DNA of 64,000 nt, taken from assembly GCA_033032175.1 (NCBI GenBank), contig CM065310.1, positions 9,300,001-9,364,000 of the forward strand, written 5' to 3'. The stretch comes from Saturnia japonica. Lineage: Eukaryota > Arthropoda > Insecta > Lepidoptera > Saturniidae. The notes beneath the pieces were generated by a model. The model worked only from the letters and a program-made list of their open reading frames with translations. It did no database searches and had not been told where the DNA came from. Numbering within the stretch: position 1 is the stretch's first letter; each line of letters opens with the position of its first letter. The translations under genes were made by a program, and so were the position numbers. Below are positions 23,401-36,200 of the stretch, in pieces.

Positions 23401-26400
23401 TCAAGCGGCCGGCCTGCCTGGTGGTAAGCAGCTAGTGTAACCTACAAACGCTTGCAATATCATAAGTGTCACTAGCTTATTACCAACCATGAACCTCCCT
23501 TCTAAGGAAGGAGCTCAGAAAACCCTACATACAATAGGAACACAACTCAAGGATATTTGGCTGGAATTGTCTGTATAGAAATCTCCAAAGAAATTTCTCA
23601 GTGCCCTATCTCTTACAGTAAGTAACATGGAGATAAGTTTTCATTTGATAAACACTCACTATTTTTTTATTAATTACTAAAATTGTTAATTTTACACTTA
23701 ACAATCCACACCATGAAAATATGTTAACTCTTCAATTGTCACCAGCACTTGCTACTTAGTTAAGTGTAAATAAATTAACCTTTAGACTTGATTATGGAAA
23801 ATTATTATTTATTAGTGTTTTTAGATTTTTTTGATATAATAGTTTATTTATGTTATAATATATTTCGCTATAGCAGTGATGTACACTTTTGCCAGGTTGC
23901 ATTGCAAAAATCATACACACAATAATATTAGCATGTGTCAACACACCTACTTAGTTACTTTCTCTATGATATTAATTGTAGGACAATATAGTTTACGGTG
24001 TCTACAGTTTCTTAGCTCTCAGTTCTGGCCGATATTAAAGAATGCCGGTCGAGTGATTTTGAGTTAAATAAAGAACGACATTCAAAAGAAATCAACCAAT
24101 AAACTGAAATACACAAGATATACGAACAAATATTCAGATTTAGTAGGAAACCGAAGTTTATGTTTAATTTTGGCTTATGCAGAAAATATCAAAAACTAGG
24201 GCACTTAAATATTCCACCCACTGTAGCAACAAACCTCTAAAATGTCAAATAAAATCTATAATACTTTGGTGGCAACCACCACTCACACACTGGGTGCGAT
24301 ATTCTACCTCTGTAGATTAAGTGGACTGTATATTTTTAAACTGGTTGGAAGTAGATATCACACAAAATAACTGCCGAATATGATATACTATAACCGGGAT
24401 GAAGGCTCACTTACCTTTCCGCCGATGTTGCCGCCGATGATATTAAGTCAATCTCCAAGCCGAAATATGCACAACACCTTTTGATGCACTATACCGCCGA
24501 AACAATTACAAGTGTTAGATGCCGCACCGGTATCCGTCCGAGTCCCACGAGCAAGTGACCAGTCATCGCCGGTTTTTATTGTTGGGGGTAATTTAAGAAC
24601 AAAAATAATTTTGCATACCCCCAACCAATTTATTAGCCCGAACAATACTTTATAGGCCTTAAGAAAGCATTTATGAACCTTATAGCGTTGCGTCGACAGC
24701 CGAATCGAAGCGAGTCGAGTCGCAATTATTCCTGTGCGTCCATTTCAGATGAATCGAATCGAATTATTCATTCATCGCAACTCTTTATCCGAAGTGGGTT
24801 GTTTTTTTCGTGATGGACAGCTCGAATTGAGTAATGATTTATTTGAAATATTTTTTGATATAAAATTCTATATATTTTTGAAGAAGTCATATCAACAGTT
24901 CTTCATTCATTTTGAACGATAAATAAATACATAAACAGAAATAAAAGAATAGTAATAAAAAAAGCGTGAACACTTTTCTTTTACGAGATTCTACCAAAAA
25001 ATTTGTTGAATTCTACTAAATCTACTAACATCCAATTGAAAATTATGGATCCTACCACTGTTGTTGCAACAGTTTGATAAATAAAATTGATATAACTCAC
25101 TATTTTTTAAATACTTTAAGCAACCAAAACAAGTACCTAAGTATTTTGTATAAGTATAGTTATTATCAATTTCGATTTTTTAATATTTTTTTATTGTTGA
25201 ATATAATAATATTGTAAATTTATAATTAGGCATCTTGTCCTATACCAATATCTACTAAATGCTACTTAGGTATTTTCACCTACTAAAATTTCAATCTGAT
25301 TGGCTTAAATCTACAAAAAAAGGAGAAAACAATTATAAGTGGTCAACCTTGTAAAAAAAACACGAGGGCGCGCATGCCCTTCCCCCCGTCGAATGGAGAC
25401 GCGCCGAGTCGAATCGAAGCGCATCGGAGAAGAAATTCGCCTAACGAGCAATGCGCGCATGTGATTCTATACGGTGCGACTCGACGCGTCGCTAATGGAC
25501 GCAGTTTCATAGTAAATGTATAGGAGAATTTCTGCAATTTGACTCAACTTGGCGAGGCTAGTGGACGCGACCCATAATACACTACTACCAGTTCAGAAAA
25601 TGCCCGTCATTTAGAACTGGCAAGGATCTCAATTGAGGCTTTTTTCTGACTTTGTAAATAAATGATTTCTAATACTTTTGTAATTAAATTATTTTTATTT
25701 CATTTTATAGGTATAAATATATTAGTGGCGACACCTGGTCGTTTACTAGATCATTTGCAAAACACACCTGACTTTTTGTACAAAAATCTTCAATGCCTAG
25801 TTATTGATGAAGCAGACAGAATATTAGAGATTGGTTTTGAAGAAGAAGTGAAACAGATTATAAAATTATTGCCTAGTAAGTAAATAATGTGTATATTAGC
25901 ATTTTATATGGTAAAAGTAAAATGAAAAAAATATTATGAAATTATACATTTAATCAATGGAAGTACGTACCATTATTATCTATGCACTTTCGCCATTTTA
26001 AAGGTAGTTCATTGATTCTCTTGCTGAAAAAAATTGTAAATATCAATATGCAAGTATCAATAAAATCTTTGAAGGCAGTTTGGACAGCCTCATCGGAATT
26101 GAATTTATTTTCCTTGCAAGAAATTGTCCAAATTCCGAATAAAGTGGTAATCTGTTGGAGCAATATCCGGGGAATATGGTGGGTTTCGGAGACATTCTAA
26201 CCGCAGTTCCTCTAATTTAGCGACCGTCGGTCGTAAAGTGTAGGGTTTAGCGTTGTTCTGAAGCAGCAGTGGGCTTGAGATATTGACCAGTCTCGATTGT
26301 TTAACGGCTAGCTTTTGCATCATGGTTTGCAATTGTTGACAATACAGATCTGCCGTTATCGTATGGACAGATCTTACGAAGCTGTGGTGTATGACACCAG

Positions 26401-29400
26401 CACTGGTCCACCAAACACTCACCAGTACCTTTTTCTGAGACGACTTTCGCTTGGGACAGGATTTGGCCGGTTCTCCTGGGTTCAACCACTGTGATGAGCG
26501 TTTCCGATTGTCGTAAAGGATCCATTTTTCGTCACAAGTAACAATAGGATTCAAAATTCCCTCGTTATTGTGACGGTTGAGTAGAACTCAATAGGTGTTT
26601 GTTGGCGTGCTTCAGTCAATTCATACGGTACCCATTTCTCGAGCTTTTTCACTTTTCCTGTTTGTTTCAAGAGAATAAATTTTTTTTATCACTCACACCG
26701 AAACCTGCCGCTAACTCTGTAGTGGTTTGAGAATGATCTGCTTCAATGATCACCTTTGATTCTTCATTTTTAATTAGGGTCTCTGGCCGTCCTCCATGGT
26801 TTGTTTCGTAGGTCAAAATTTCCAGAACGAAAACGTTGGAACCAAAAACGTACCGTGTTTTCTTTTACAGTAGCTTTCCCATACACATCATTAATCCTTC
26901 GAGCTGATTATGCAGCGCTGATGCCACAATGGATCTTATATTCGTAAATAAGGCGATAATTTAAATTTTCTATTTTATGAAAAGAATGATGTCAAACAAA
27001 AATAAAATTGTGCGTAAAAAAATGAATCACTAAATTCGAAACACAAATACACAAGCCTAAATTTGGAATTTTTAATTAGACGCCAGATATTTGAGATCAA
27101 AGTGACCAGTTCAACAAAACGCCAATTTCATATGTAAGGACCTAATATTTAAAACCATCTAATTATCTTTCTTATTATTTACATGTTATTTAAACATAAT
27201 TACAAAATTCCATTGTGTATTCTAATTATCTCAGAACGTCGACAAACAATGCTGTTCAGTGCTACGCAAACTCAAAAGACAGAAGCATTAACAGCTTTGG
27301 CACTAAAACATGAACCAGTGTATGTAGGTGTCGATGACCATAGGGAACAAGCCACTGTGGATTCCTTAGAACAAGGGTAAGTAGAAGCTAATTCCTAACA
27401 ATCATAAAAAATATTAGACCATTTACAATAAATTTGAATTTGTGACCAAATACAAATGCTTTATAATTTGTTCAGGTGAAATTAATGAGAACCTGACCAT
27501 TAAAAGTATTAGACCAAAATTTGAATTAGGGATAAAATCAAGACATTTTGAGTTTTATGGTTAAAATGTGTAAACTTTATAGTAAATTGGTTGGTTTCGC
27601 AGATGTTTTTGTTTTTCCAGCAGGGTTTGAAATGATAGTTGCCATTGATAATTATCACGATATTTATCATGATAAATATAGGTTAATAATAATCTTTTTT
27701 GAGGAATATAATGACTTAAATTTTTTCCGTGTCTCATTTTATTTTTTACTAGCTGGTACCCGTGACTTCGTCTGCGTATTATTGGATATACACAGACTGA
27801 TCTCGGAACACGACAAACCAAAAAAATTGTTTTTTGCATGATTGAATAACAAACATAGAAACTTTTCATTTATTATATTTGTAGGATAACACTGGTTAAA
27901 CTATGACTTACCGGGATAAAAAGTACCCTATGTGTTAATTCCAGGTCATAGACTACCCGTGTGCCAAATTTCATTGAGATCTGTTTAGCCGTTTTAGCGT
28001 GATTGAGTAACAAACATCCAAACGTACATACTTTCACATTTATTATATTATTATGGTAGGATTTCTTAAATAAAACATGGTATTCTAAAACTAATTTATA
28101 CGGTGTTCAGTGTCAAATTGGTAACATATTAATGTAACTTGAAAATTTTGAAAAAAATATGCTTCTGTACATGTATGAAATGTAGTTGGTAAAGTTTATT
28201 CTATTTTAGTTTCGAAGTTTTTGTATGTCAACATTATATATAATCCAAAAATAAATAAATTATTTTTAAATGTCTATAATTTATTCTACTAATGTAAATT
28301 ATGATAGGCAAGTTAATAGTCAACGTACACAAGGATTACTAAGTTTAATTTAATTTATTTAATTATCGCGATAACTATCAAAACACATAATTATTTTGAT
28401 AATTTCTTACCATGCTTTCAAGTAATCAATGACTCGACCCCAGTGTCCTCCTATCACGTTTAGAAATAGCATAAAAATTGCATGTTTACTACCTCACGCA
28501 CACATAGGGCCGCTCGCGAAGATGAGTTGTCTAGAAAGAAGTGTAGAAATTAAGTAAATTTTGATTTAAAAAATATATTTACCTACGGAAAATAAGTGTA
28601 CTCACATCAGCTTTCAGAAATCAACCTGGTAAAGATTTTAAAATACAAAAAACTATAATGGTTTACGCATTTTCAGATATATAGTGTGCCCTTCAGAAAA
28701 ACGTATGATGGTGTTATTTACGTTTCTAAAAAAGAATAGAAAGAAAAAAGTGATGGTGTTCTTTTCAACATGTATGTCTGTGAAGTATCATCATGAACTG
28801 TTTAACTATATTGACCTACCTGTCATGTCTATACATGTAAGTATTTTAATATCAAACAACCATACTATGTTCATCATAAGAAAGGTTGCATGACGTATGT
28901 ATAGAACGTAAATTTGTACGTTGTAAAAATTTCTAAATGGTAAAGATGGAATTGATGAATATAGACAACAAATTATTGATATTTTAATTTGAAAAAAATC
29001 TGTCTTTAGGGGAAACAGCAACAAACTAAACGCACTACGACATTCTTCCAATTTTGCAATGCGGATTCTGGTATATTACTATGCACAGATGTAGCTGCCA
29101 GAGGGTTAGATATACCTGCCGTTGATTGGATTGTTCAGTATGACCCACCAGATGATCCTAAGGTAAATAACTTGATTATAACATTGGCATTGTTTTTTTT
29201 TTCTATTAACAGGGGCGTATTTACGAGGGCCATAGTACGGGGCGGTAAAAGCTACGGATCCGGCGGTTTTTGGGGCTCCTAGCCTAGAGCCGAAAAGTAA
29301 AATATACGTGGGTGGTTCGATTAGTCAACCATTTTTTTTCTGTAAGCTAATGTTTATAGGCCTTATGTATACCTGAAAAGTATGGATAACTCATTAAATT

Positions 29401-30789
29401 TACTTGTTTTAAAAGAACCTACGTTAATTTATGAATTGGCAAATCTTAAAATACGCCGCTATACAACTAAATATAGTTGTATTTTTTTAGTTTAAATCAA
29501 ACATTCCTGTATTTTTTGTTTTGTTTAGGAATACATTCATCGTGTCGGTAGGACAGCAAGAGGTTTGGGAACTAGCGGACACGCACTTTTGTTTTTGCGG
29601 CCTGAGGAACTTGGATTTCTCAGATACTTAAAACAGTCAAGAGTTACTTTAAATGAATTTGAATTCTCTTGGAATAAAGTTTCCGACATACAATTACAAG
29701 TAAGAAAGATATTAGTGTAATCATTTAAATACTACCTTATTCATGTTATATTTTATTTTCAGTATGAATTACATTATTTATAGTTTTAATGTTGTAGTAA
29801 TATAGAGATGAAACGGATATCCGGTAACTATCCGGTATCGGCCTATCCGGATACCGGATTGTAATTCTGTATGTGGTCGGATTCCAGATAGTAAAATTCA
29901 AAAATTCTCCTTATTTTACACAAGGCAAATCATAACACAATAATAATAATAATTGTAAATTATAAAATTATATTTTTTTTTACAAATCTTAATAATATAC
30001 GTTGGCGTCTGTACTATAGGTTATGGATATCGTTTATTAATTAGTTTACTTCATTTCCGATCTCGTTCACCGCGCCAATATTCAAATAAAACTGATTGCG
30101 TTAAAGGGCCGAATATCCTGCCCTCCGGCTTCGTAGCTTACCGAATATTCGGTATCCGGCCAAACCACTATCCGTTTCATCTCTAGTAATATATGTACTA
30201 TTAATTTTTTTAACAAGACTTCTGTACATCCCTGATATAGTTATCCTAGTTGCCAGCCTCATAGGAGAAGATAATTTATTAAATAAAGTTTTAAATGTTA
30301 ATTAAATTTAAGAGTCAATGAGACAGATTTATAAATTTAGCTGGCCTGCATTAGACATGGGTTCTTCCAAAATAAAATTCATCTCTCCCCACGTTTCTCC
30401 ATAATTACTTTAAAATATTTAATACTTTTCATTATAAGTTGCATTATAATCTTTTTCAGCTGGAAAAGTTAATATCCCGTAATTATTTTTTAAACCAATC
30501 TGCAAAGGAAGCGTTTAAGAGCTATTTAAGGGCTTACGACTCGCATCATCTTAAGACAATTTTTGATATCGACACAATCGATTTAGCGAAAGTGTCAAAA
30601 TCATTTGGATTTACAGTGCCACCGGCAGTCGAGTTGAAGGTTCCCAATAAAGGCCCACCACAGAAAAGAAAGGGTGGCGGCGGTTATGGATATTTCAAAT
30701 CTCTGAACGCTCCTACAAGCTACAAAAACAAAACGGAGAAAACAAAGATTTATAGGCAAAAGGGAAATAATAAAAAATCTATCAGCTAA
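20427..30789 (+). CDS. pit: ATP-dependent RNA helicase pitchoune (DDX18/Has1 orthologue)
   Basis: Eleven exons: 20427-20523, 20777-20857, 21521-21640, 22069-22329, 23155-23304, 25711-25875, 27235-27376, 28677-28836, 29010-29162, 29529-29699 and 30460-30789. All GT-AG, all phases fit, 609 aa. A lysine/glutamate-rich N-terminus (about 1-100) precedes the helicase core: [19 protein letters not shown] (about 158-166), PTRELS, ATPGR, DEAD (about 269-272), SAT (about 300-302), [13 protein letters not shown]. Then DUF4217 ([19 protein letters not shown]...KSFGF) and a basic Gly-rich tail ([10 protein letters not shown]) typical of DDX18. Function known for the family: nucleolar pre-rRNA processing for the 60S subunit, as in Drosophila pitchoune and yeast Has1. 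ATG 20427 has a good context (tccaccATG); an in-frame ATG at 20358 would add 23 aa. Introns hold a mariner, a hAT MITE and other repeats. Confidence 0.95.
23392..23570 (+). repeat. Interspersed repeat in pit intron ('aaggcgtcaagcggccggcctgcctgg')
   Basis: Reads 'ctggtggtaagcagctagtgtaacc...ataagtgtcactagcttattaccaaccatgaacctccc...aaaaccctac'. A related copy is at 37079-37260 (tgttaccaccatgg... catatgtatcactagcatgttgccgac...aaaccctac). SINE-like, non-coding. Confidence 0.55.
24400..25610. other. Repeat-rich part of pit intron 5
   Basis: Contains a short inverted pair ttgggggta (24583 region) and taccccca (24616 region). Two blocks share 'gagtcgaatcgaagcg'-like sequence (24695-24780 and 25400-25570), framed by 'gtggacgcga' and 'gcgtccatt'. 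They look like ends of non-autonomous DNA transposons. Low coding potential. Confidence 0.4.
25930..27138 (-). pseudogene. Mariner transposon (cecropia-like) with decayed transposase
   Basis: Minus-strand translation at about 26554-26105 gives a mariner transposase catalytic region: [11 protein letters not shown] (first Asp), [19 protein letters not shown], a position where DNA would be expected but the first residue is Asn (LLQNNAKPY, second catalytic Asp lost), and [14 protein letters not shown] (third Asp). The N-terminal part (26570-26930) is out of frame. The right terminus reads 'acgccaatttcatatgtaa', a mariner-type end; the left end is eroded. Lies in pit intron 6, antisense to pit. 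Confidence 0.85.
27749..28065 (+). repeat. Lepidopteran interspersed repeat ('actagctggtacccgtgacttcgtctgcg')
   Basis: Starts 'actagctggtacccgtgacttcg' and carries 'aaaaagtaccctatgtg', 'catagactacccgtgtgccaaatttcat', 'gatctgtttagccgttttagcgtgattgagtaacaaac', ending 'tttattatattattatgg'. This order is typical of a very common lepidopteran LINE/SINE 3' region. In pit intron 7. Confidence 0.7.
29804..30184. mobile_element. hAT-type MITE with 8-bp target duplication, in pit intron 10
   Basis: 381 bp with terminal inverted repeats agagatgaaacggata / tatccgtttcatctct, flanked by the perfect 8-bp direct repeat agtaatat (29796-29803 and 30185-30192). Interior rich in 'tccggtat' motifs. No ORF. Confidence 0.9.
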
Positions 30790-30795
30790 CTGTAG

Positions 30796-30801
30796 AATAA
30801 A
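30796..30801 (+). promoter_or_regulatory. pit polyadenylation signal
   Basis: AATAAA 7 nt after the stop codon of pit. Confidence 0.6.
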
Positions 30802-33257
30802 TATAAGTGGATTTTTATAACCTTTGTTTTATTTCGTTCGTTCTAATATACACACAGCGTGCTTGTTAAACGACATGAAAACTTTTGTGTGGCCACTGAG
30901 CCCTCATGTTCATTAATGGCTAATGTCAAATTACTAGGAACAGCAAGCATTTAAATTCCCAGCAACAAACAAATCACGCGGCTCTGAGCCACCTTGTTTG
31001 CGCACTGTTTCCCTCCCGGATTGCTCCAGTCAGTGCAAATTTTTTTCTTTGCTCATTTAATTTAAAACGTAGTTACTAAATCGATAGAGACTATTTTGCT
31101 ATAACAGCGTGATCCTTAAGTCACGTACACACTGCATCCGCATAGAGACCTAATATAACTATTAGGACCGAGACCATAGAGACCGAGCGGCGGTGTTTAC
31201 TAGACGCGAAGAAATTCGTGTCAAATAATCACGACTTTACTGTTTAAAAAAAAAAAATTATAGATGGGTTTAACGTTTGGCCACAACTTCGCCTCATGTT
31301 AGGCCGCGTGTGGCCCAAGATGATAAACGCTTATCCTAGTGGTGGACTTGCTCTTAAGTGCAGCTGCCAGAACACATATATAGGTGCTTGGCGAACAGAT
31401 TTTTGACTTGGTGGTAGCTAACCAGACGAGCATTACAATATACCCTACCACTACCAAGTACACTGTTGTAGGACAATATTTCAAAAGCCAAGTCTGTTTT
31501 CATATTACCCAATATTATTTGTAACTTCTATGCATACAGCATATAGCTTAAAAATTTATCGAGAAACCAATACATTTCCATAAAATCATTTTAGAACATG
31601 TACATAAAAATCGGCATGTAAAGCTAAAAATGACAGGAACTCAAGTCTACGTTTCATTGAAGGTGAAAAAGAAAAAATAGATAACAACTCGCACGCGTCA
31701 GAAGGAAATAACAAATTATGGTTCACAATTGTATACGAGTATGTTTTATTAACTACTAGTTGTGCCCGCGGCTATGCTCGTGTTGACTGCAGAATGCCGT
31801 CAACCGGGCACACGCGGGAATTTTGCTACCCCCACTTCCGGTTAAAAATGCTTATTGTGGATGAACCTGAGAAGATAGAGACAATTATGATCTCATTGAC
31901 TTTTTTGTAGGTCTTTTTTAAGATCTACAATTATGTACTACATTAATTTAATAGATTTTATAAGTTTACTAGCAAGCAGCTTTACACTTGATCTGATCAC
32001 AGTTTTTATTGTAATAGGAACAGATTTTGCCTGTCCTTAGTAACCTTTGTGCCTCTTAAATCTTGTCCCTTTGTAATCACTGAATTATTATAGAATGCCT
32101 GTTTTTATCAATTTAATTTAAACTATAGACTTTAATGAAATTATTTAATGTAAGTTTGTATGTAATCTAACCTTGGGAGTTTTATGTTTATTTAATATAT
32201 AGTCTTGTCGGGGAAAAAATATAAAGAAAAAATTATGAAAATGATTTTTTTAATAAATTACCGTTTGAATACGTCGCTTGTAATAAATTAAAAACAATAA
32301 TATTTACATTCTATATTATATATAAATTGCTTCATTAAGATTATCATAAACCTTAACGTATTTATGATAAACAGTAAATGGCAAAGGTCATCCTCATTGG
32401 GTTTCAAATACAAAACAAGCTGTCACAAATATGGAAAATCCGCACGATACTGGAATAGATTGTCACTTGATTGATCCACAGTTAAGATAACATTTTCGCC
32501 TTGTTGTTTACTGAATAATGATTGTCAAGGACATTATGTGAAGATACTAAATATCAATTATTTAATATTAGATCCTGACGCTTACTAAAATGTCTCTTTC
32601 CAATTTGAAAATAAATAAAAAAGGACAACTCAAATTGTTTACTCAGTAAGCGAGCTTAATTTATTTCTGTTATTCGCTCCCCATAACGTCGGTGTGATAG
32701 AATTTAGATGTAAGACTTGATCATAAAAGAAAATATTATCCTAAACATATTTAATAATTGTTTGCTAGAAATATATTACTTCTACTCCATTTTTTTTAAT
32801 ATTAGCACGCCAATTAAAAAGAACTGTATGTGATGGTAAATACAGTACGATTCACAAACAACTCCGACCACCGAGAGATCGACAATCCACAGAAGTTCGC
32901 CGCTGTAATGCCAGCTTGCTAGGCTATCAACAGCTGAAAGTACACTGGCTGATCCCGGAACGCGAGACACATAAGCGTGCTACTATGGCGGCCCTAGCTA
33001 GCCCTTCATTTACGTAAAGCGGTATTGACTTTGGGCACCCTTTGGTCGACCCTAAACAAAACTATTTCTCGTGAGCAACCGCAGTGCACCCCAAGATATC
33101 ATTTTTTTTAATTATTAAATATCGTTATAAAAAGAAAATGATTTCCAAATAATTTAGGTAAAAATAGTAACTTTTAACTTATTCTATTGGAATAAACGTA
33201 TAAAAAAATTGTTTAATACTTCTTTGTTATTACAAAAAAATTATGTTGAATTTTGTC
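30802..33257. other. Intergenic region between convergent helicase genes
   Basis: About 2.4 kb AT-rich DNA separating the 3' ends of pit and helicase paralogue B. Contains an interspersed repeat at 31262-31455 and a fragment 'actagttgtgcccgcggctatgctcgtg' at 31751-31780. No coding region recognised. Confidence 0.6.
31262..31455. repeat. Interspersed repeat, 'gtggcccaagatg' family
   Basis: Second copy of the family described at 2855: 'gtggcccaagatgataaacg', 'aagtgcagctgccagaacac', 'gtgcttggcgaacagattttt', 'gagcattacaatataccctaccac'. Confidence 0.65.
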
Positions 33258-36200
33258 TTATAAAACGGCTTCGAGGTTGCGAGCAAGAAGTGCGGGTGCC
33301 GCGCAGATATGCTTAATTATATTTTCTTGAATGAAATTTTCAAACATCTCAGAAGGCGCCATGCCATACAAATTATATTTTTCGCATTTGGCGCCTAGAT
33401 CGGCTGCACCTTTCGCTCTACCCTAGAGCCATTGCTGACTCTATCATTTATTAAGTTAAATACCATTACTTTTATTTATATAAAGGATACAGAAATCAAC
33501 ATCTGGTTGTTCTAAGAATCCAAACGATTGTGCTGCTAACCTTAAGTCCAGTTTTTTTATGTTGAAAATACTCTTCAAAGGATGTGTTTTATAGCATCTG
33601 AGAAAGGACAAAAATGCTTTCCTTGCCAAAATTTTAAAATGTCCATTAGTTAAAATCAAGTTCTGGAGCTGAAAGGAATGATTAACGTATTGTATTGATT
33701 TTATTACCAGAAATTTAGATTTAAAAAATATTTAGTAAATTATACCGTTTCTTGTACTTCGACAGAGGGTTCACCAAAATTGTATTTATCTAAATACACT
33801 TTTTCCTTCGACAAGTAACTCACAAATTGTTCTTCTTCTGGCCTTAAAAGAATGACTGCATTGCCTTTATTGTTTAATCCACGTGCTGTGCGTCCAACTC
33901 TGTGAATGTATTCCTAAATTAATAAAAATAAGTTAGGTTATGTATCATCAGTATTTATTAACTAAATTTATGGTCAATAATTGACAAGTGCGCGTATTTC
34001 GCAAATGATAGATAATTCATAATCAAATAGCTGTCATGTTAGTTGAACATAATGTTAATAGATGGCGTGTCCTACGTGTTAGTTAACTATATTTTCGTTA
34101 GGAATTCCATTAATAGATGGCTTTCCTAATGAAAAAGTTTTTAATCCATTTTAATGAAAACATTAATATTAAACTGCCCTATTTTTGAACATGCATCCTA
34201 TTTTGGGGAACATGCGCTTTAAAAATGACATTTGATCATTAATTTTGATAAAAAAATTAAGGGAGATATACCATAACCTCATAAAGACACCCTTGATGTA
34301 ATAAGTATATGAGATAATATTTTTTTATAACTTACTAACTAGTAACTTTATAAAGAGATAAAAATATACCTTTGGGTCTGATGGTGGATCATATTGGACA
34401 ATCCAGTCTACACTTGGTATATCCAGTCCTCGGGCTGCAACGTCAGTACAAAATAAAACACCATTTTGAGCATCTACAAACTTGTGATATGCTTCTTTTC
34501 TTCTTGCTTGACTTTGTTTACCCTGAACCAGAACGTATCACTTTAAAAAACGATTCAAGATACACTTCACGGGAATCCTGACTACATAATAAGATAGGTC
34601 TTTCAGCTATAAGTCCATACGAAAAATGAATTATAGCTGTCATAAACACACCGTGAATGGTTTGTGTAAAGGATTGTGTGTCTAGGCTGGTCTACTTCGC
34701 TTACTTTCACAGTTTAATGTCCGATGGTATTTTACTGTGGGGTTCAGCAGCTAAGGTAGCATATTTGTATTACAAAAAGAGGCAGTTCAAACAATTTATG
34801 ATATGGGACCACGTGAATCATTGAGGAATAAATTTCAAGAATTTAGTATCTTAACTTTGCCTTCCCAATACATCTTGGTAAATAATGTATATTCGAAAAA
34901 ATTAACGATAATTTTGAACTTGTAACTAACATGCACAATTTCAATACTAGAAATAAATATAAAATAGTCATTCCGTCTTTTAGACTTGGAAAAACAATTT
35001 TTTTTTTGGTAATTGTGTTAGATTCTATAATAAACTTCTTAAGCACATTACCGATTTGCAGGATAATAAGTCCAAGAATCATGTTAAGCCAGTTTTATTG
35101 TCGAAGGGGTTTTATAGGGTGGCTGATTACGTGAATGATGGTGATGTCTGGATGTGATTCCCTTTCTGTTCTATATTATTTACCAGATACAAAGAAACTA
35201 AAAACAAGCATTTAGCTTTTCTCCCGATATTTTCCTTGAATAATGTACGCGAATTGATACAAATTCATTGATACGTGGCGATGGGGCTTGATCCTGTGGA
35301 CACTAAATCACCATTCACCATGACTTTTTGGTTTTGCTTAACAACTGCTTAATAACAAATAAAAAGTTGGTTATTTTGTTCTTTCTAAAGTAGTAAAAAA
35401 TATGGAATGAACATAGATTCACTTACATGTATACTCAAGACTGATGCCTTACAATGTACTGTAAAGAATTCATAATGAAAATCAACAGATTTACATGAAG
35501 AAAAAAACACCATAGATTTAAGCTTTTTACTTTTTTTAAGCATTTTGTACAGCCAACTTATTCTTCTTTCAACAGGACAGATATAGTAGCTGTAAATGAT
35601 ACAAAGATTTTGAGTTGCTTTTGTATGACATATTATGTATGTGATACAATGAAAGGTTTAAGGAAATAGGTACCCTTGTTGTAATCCTGCTACAGTTGAT
35701 AGTTTAGAATCAGATACTGATATAACCTCCGGATTACTTTTTAAAGCTAATCTTGCCAGATTGTCCACTTTCTCATCTATTGTTGCACTAAATAATATTG
35801 TTTGTCTGTTTCCTAAAAAAGGTAAATATTTGTAATATCATAATTATTATTCAATGGTAAAAAATACCTATTATACTTCTTGTGAGGGGGTATAAAAGCA
35901 ATTTGGGATTAATATTATATCAACTAATTTCTCATAATACCTTTTTCTTTTATGGTACTAGTCACTGATAATGCCTTTATTAATGAAATGTCACTGAAAA
36001 AAATATTTGTTGTTTGGCCCTTCTGCATATCATTGACAATGGTATCTTTGCTTTTATACCTCTCACTTTTTCCCCTTTCACTTGCCCTCACTTCACTTCA
36101 GTTTATGCAATGAGAATCACTCTTGCACCAGTGAGTATGTTGCACTTCAATTTTGTACATGGCATGAGCACTGCTGCTTTGAGTCAGAAATACACATTGA

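Noticed and set aside
27548..27869. Two overlapping ORFs of about 100 aa on opposite strands
   Set aside because: They cover an intronic interspersed repeat and AT-rich DNA, with no conserved motif.
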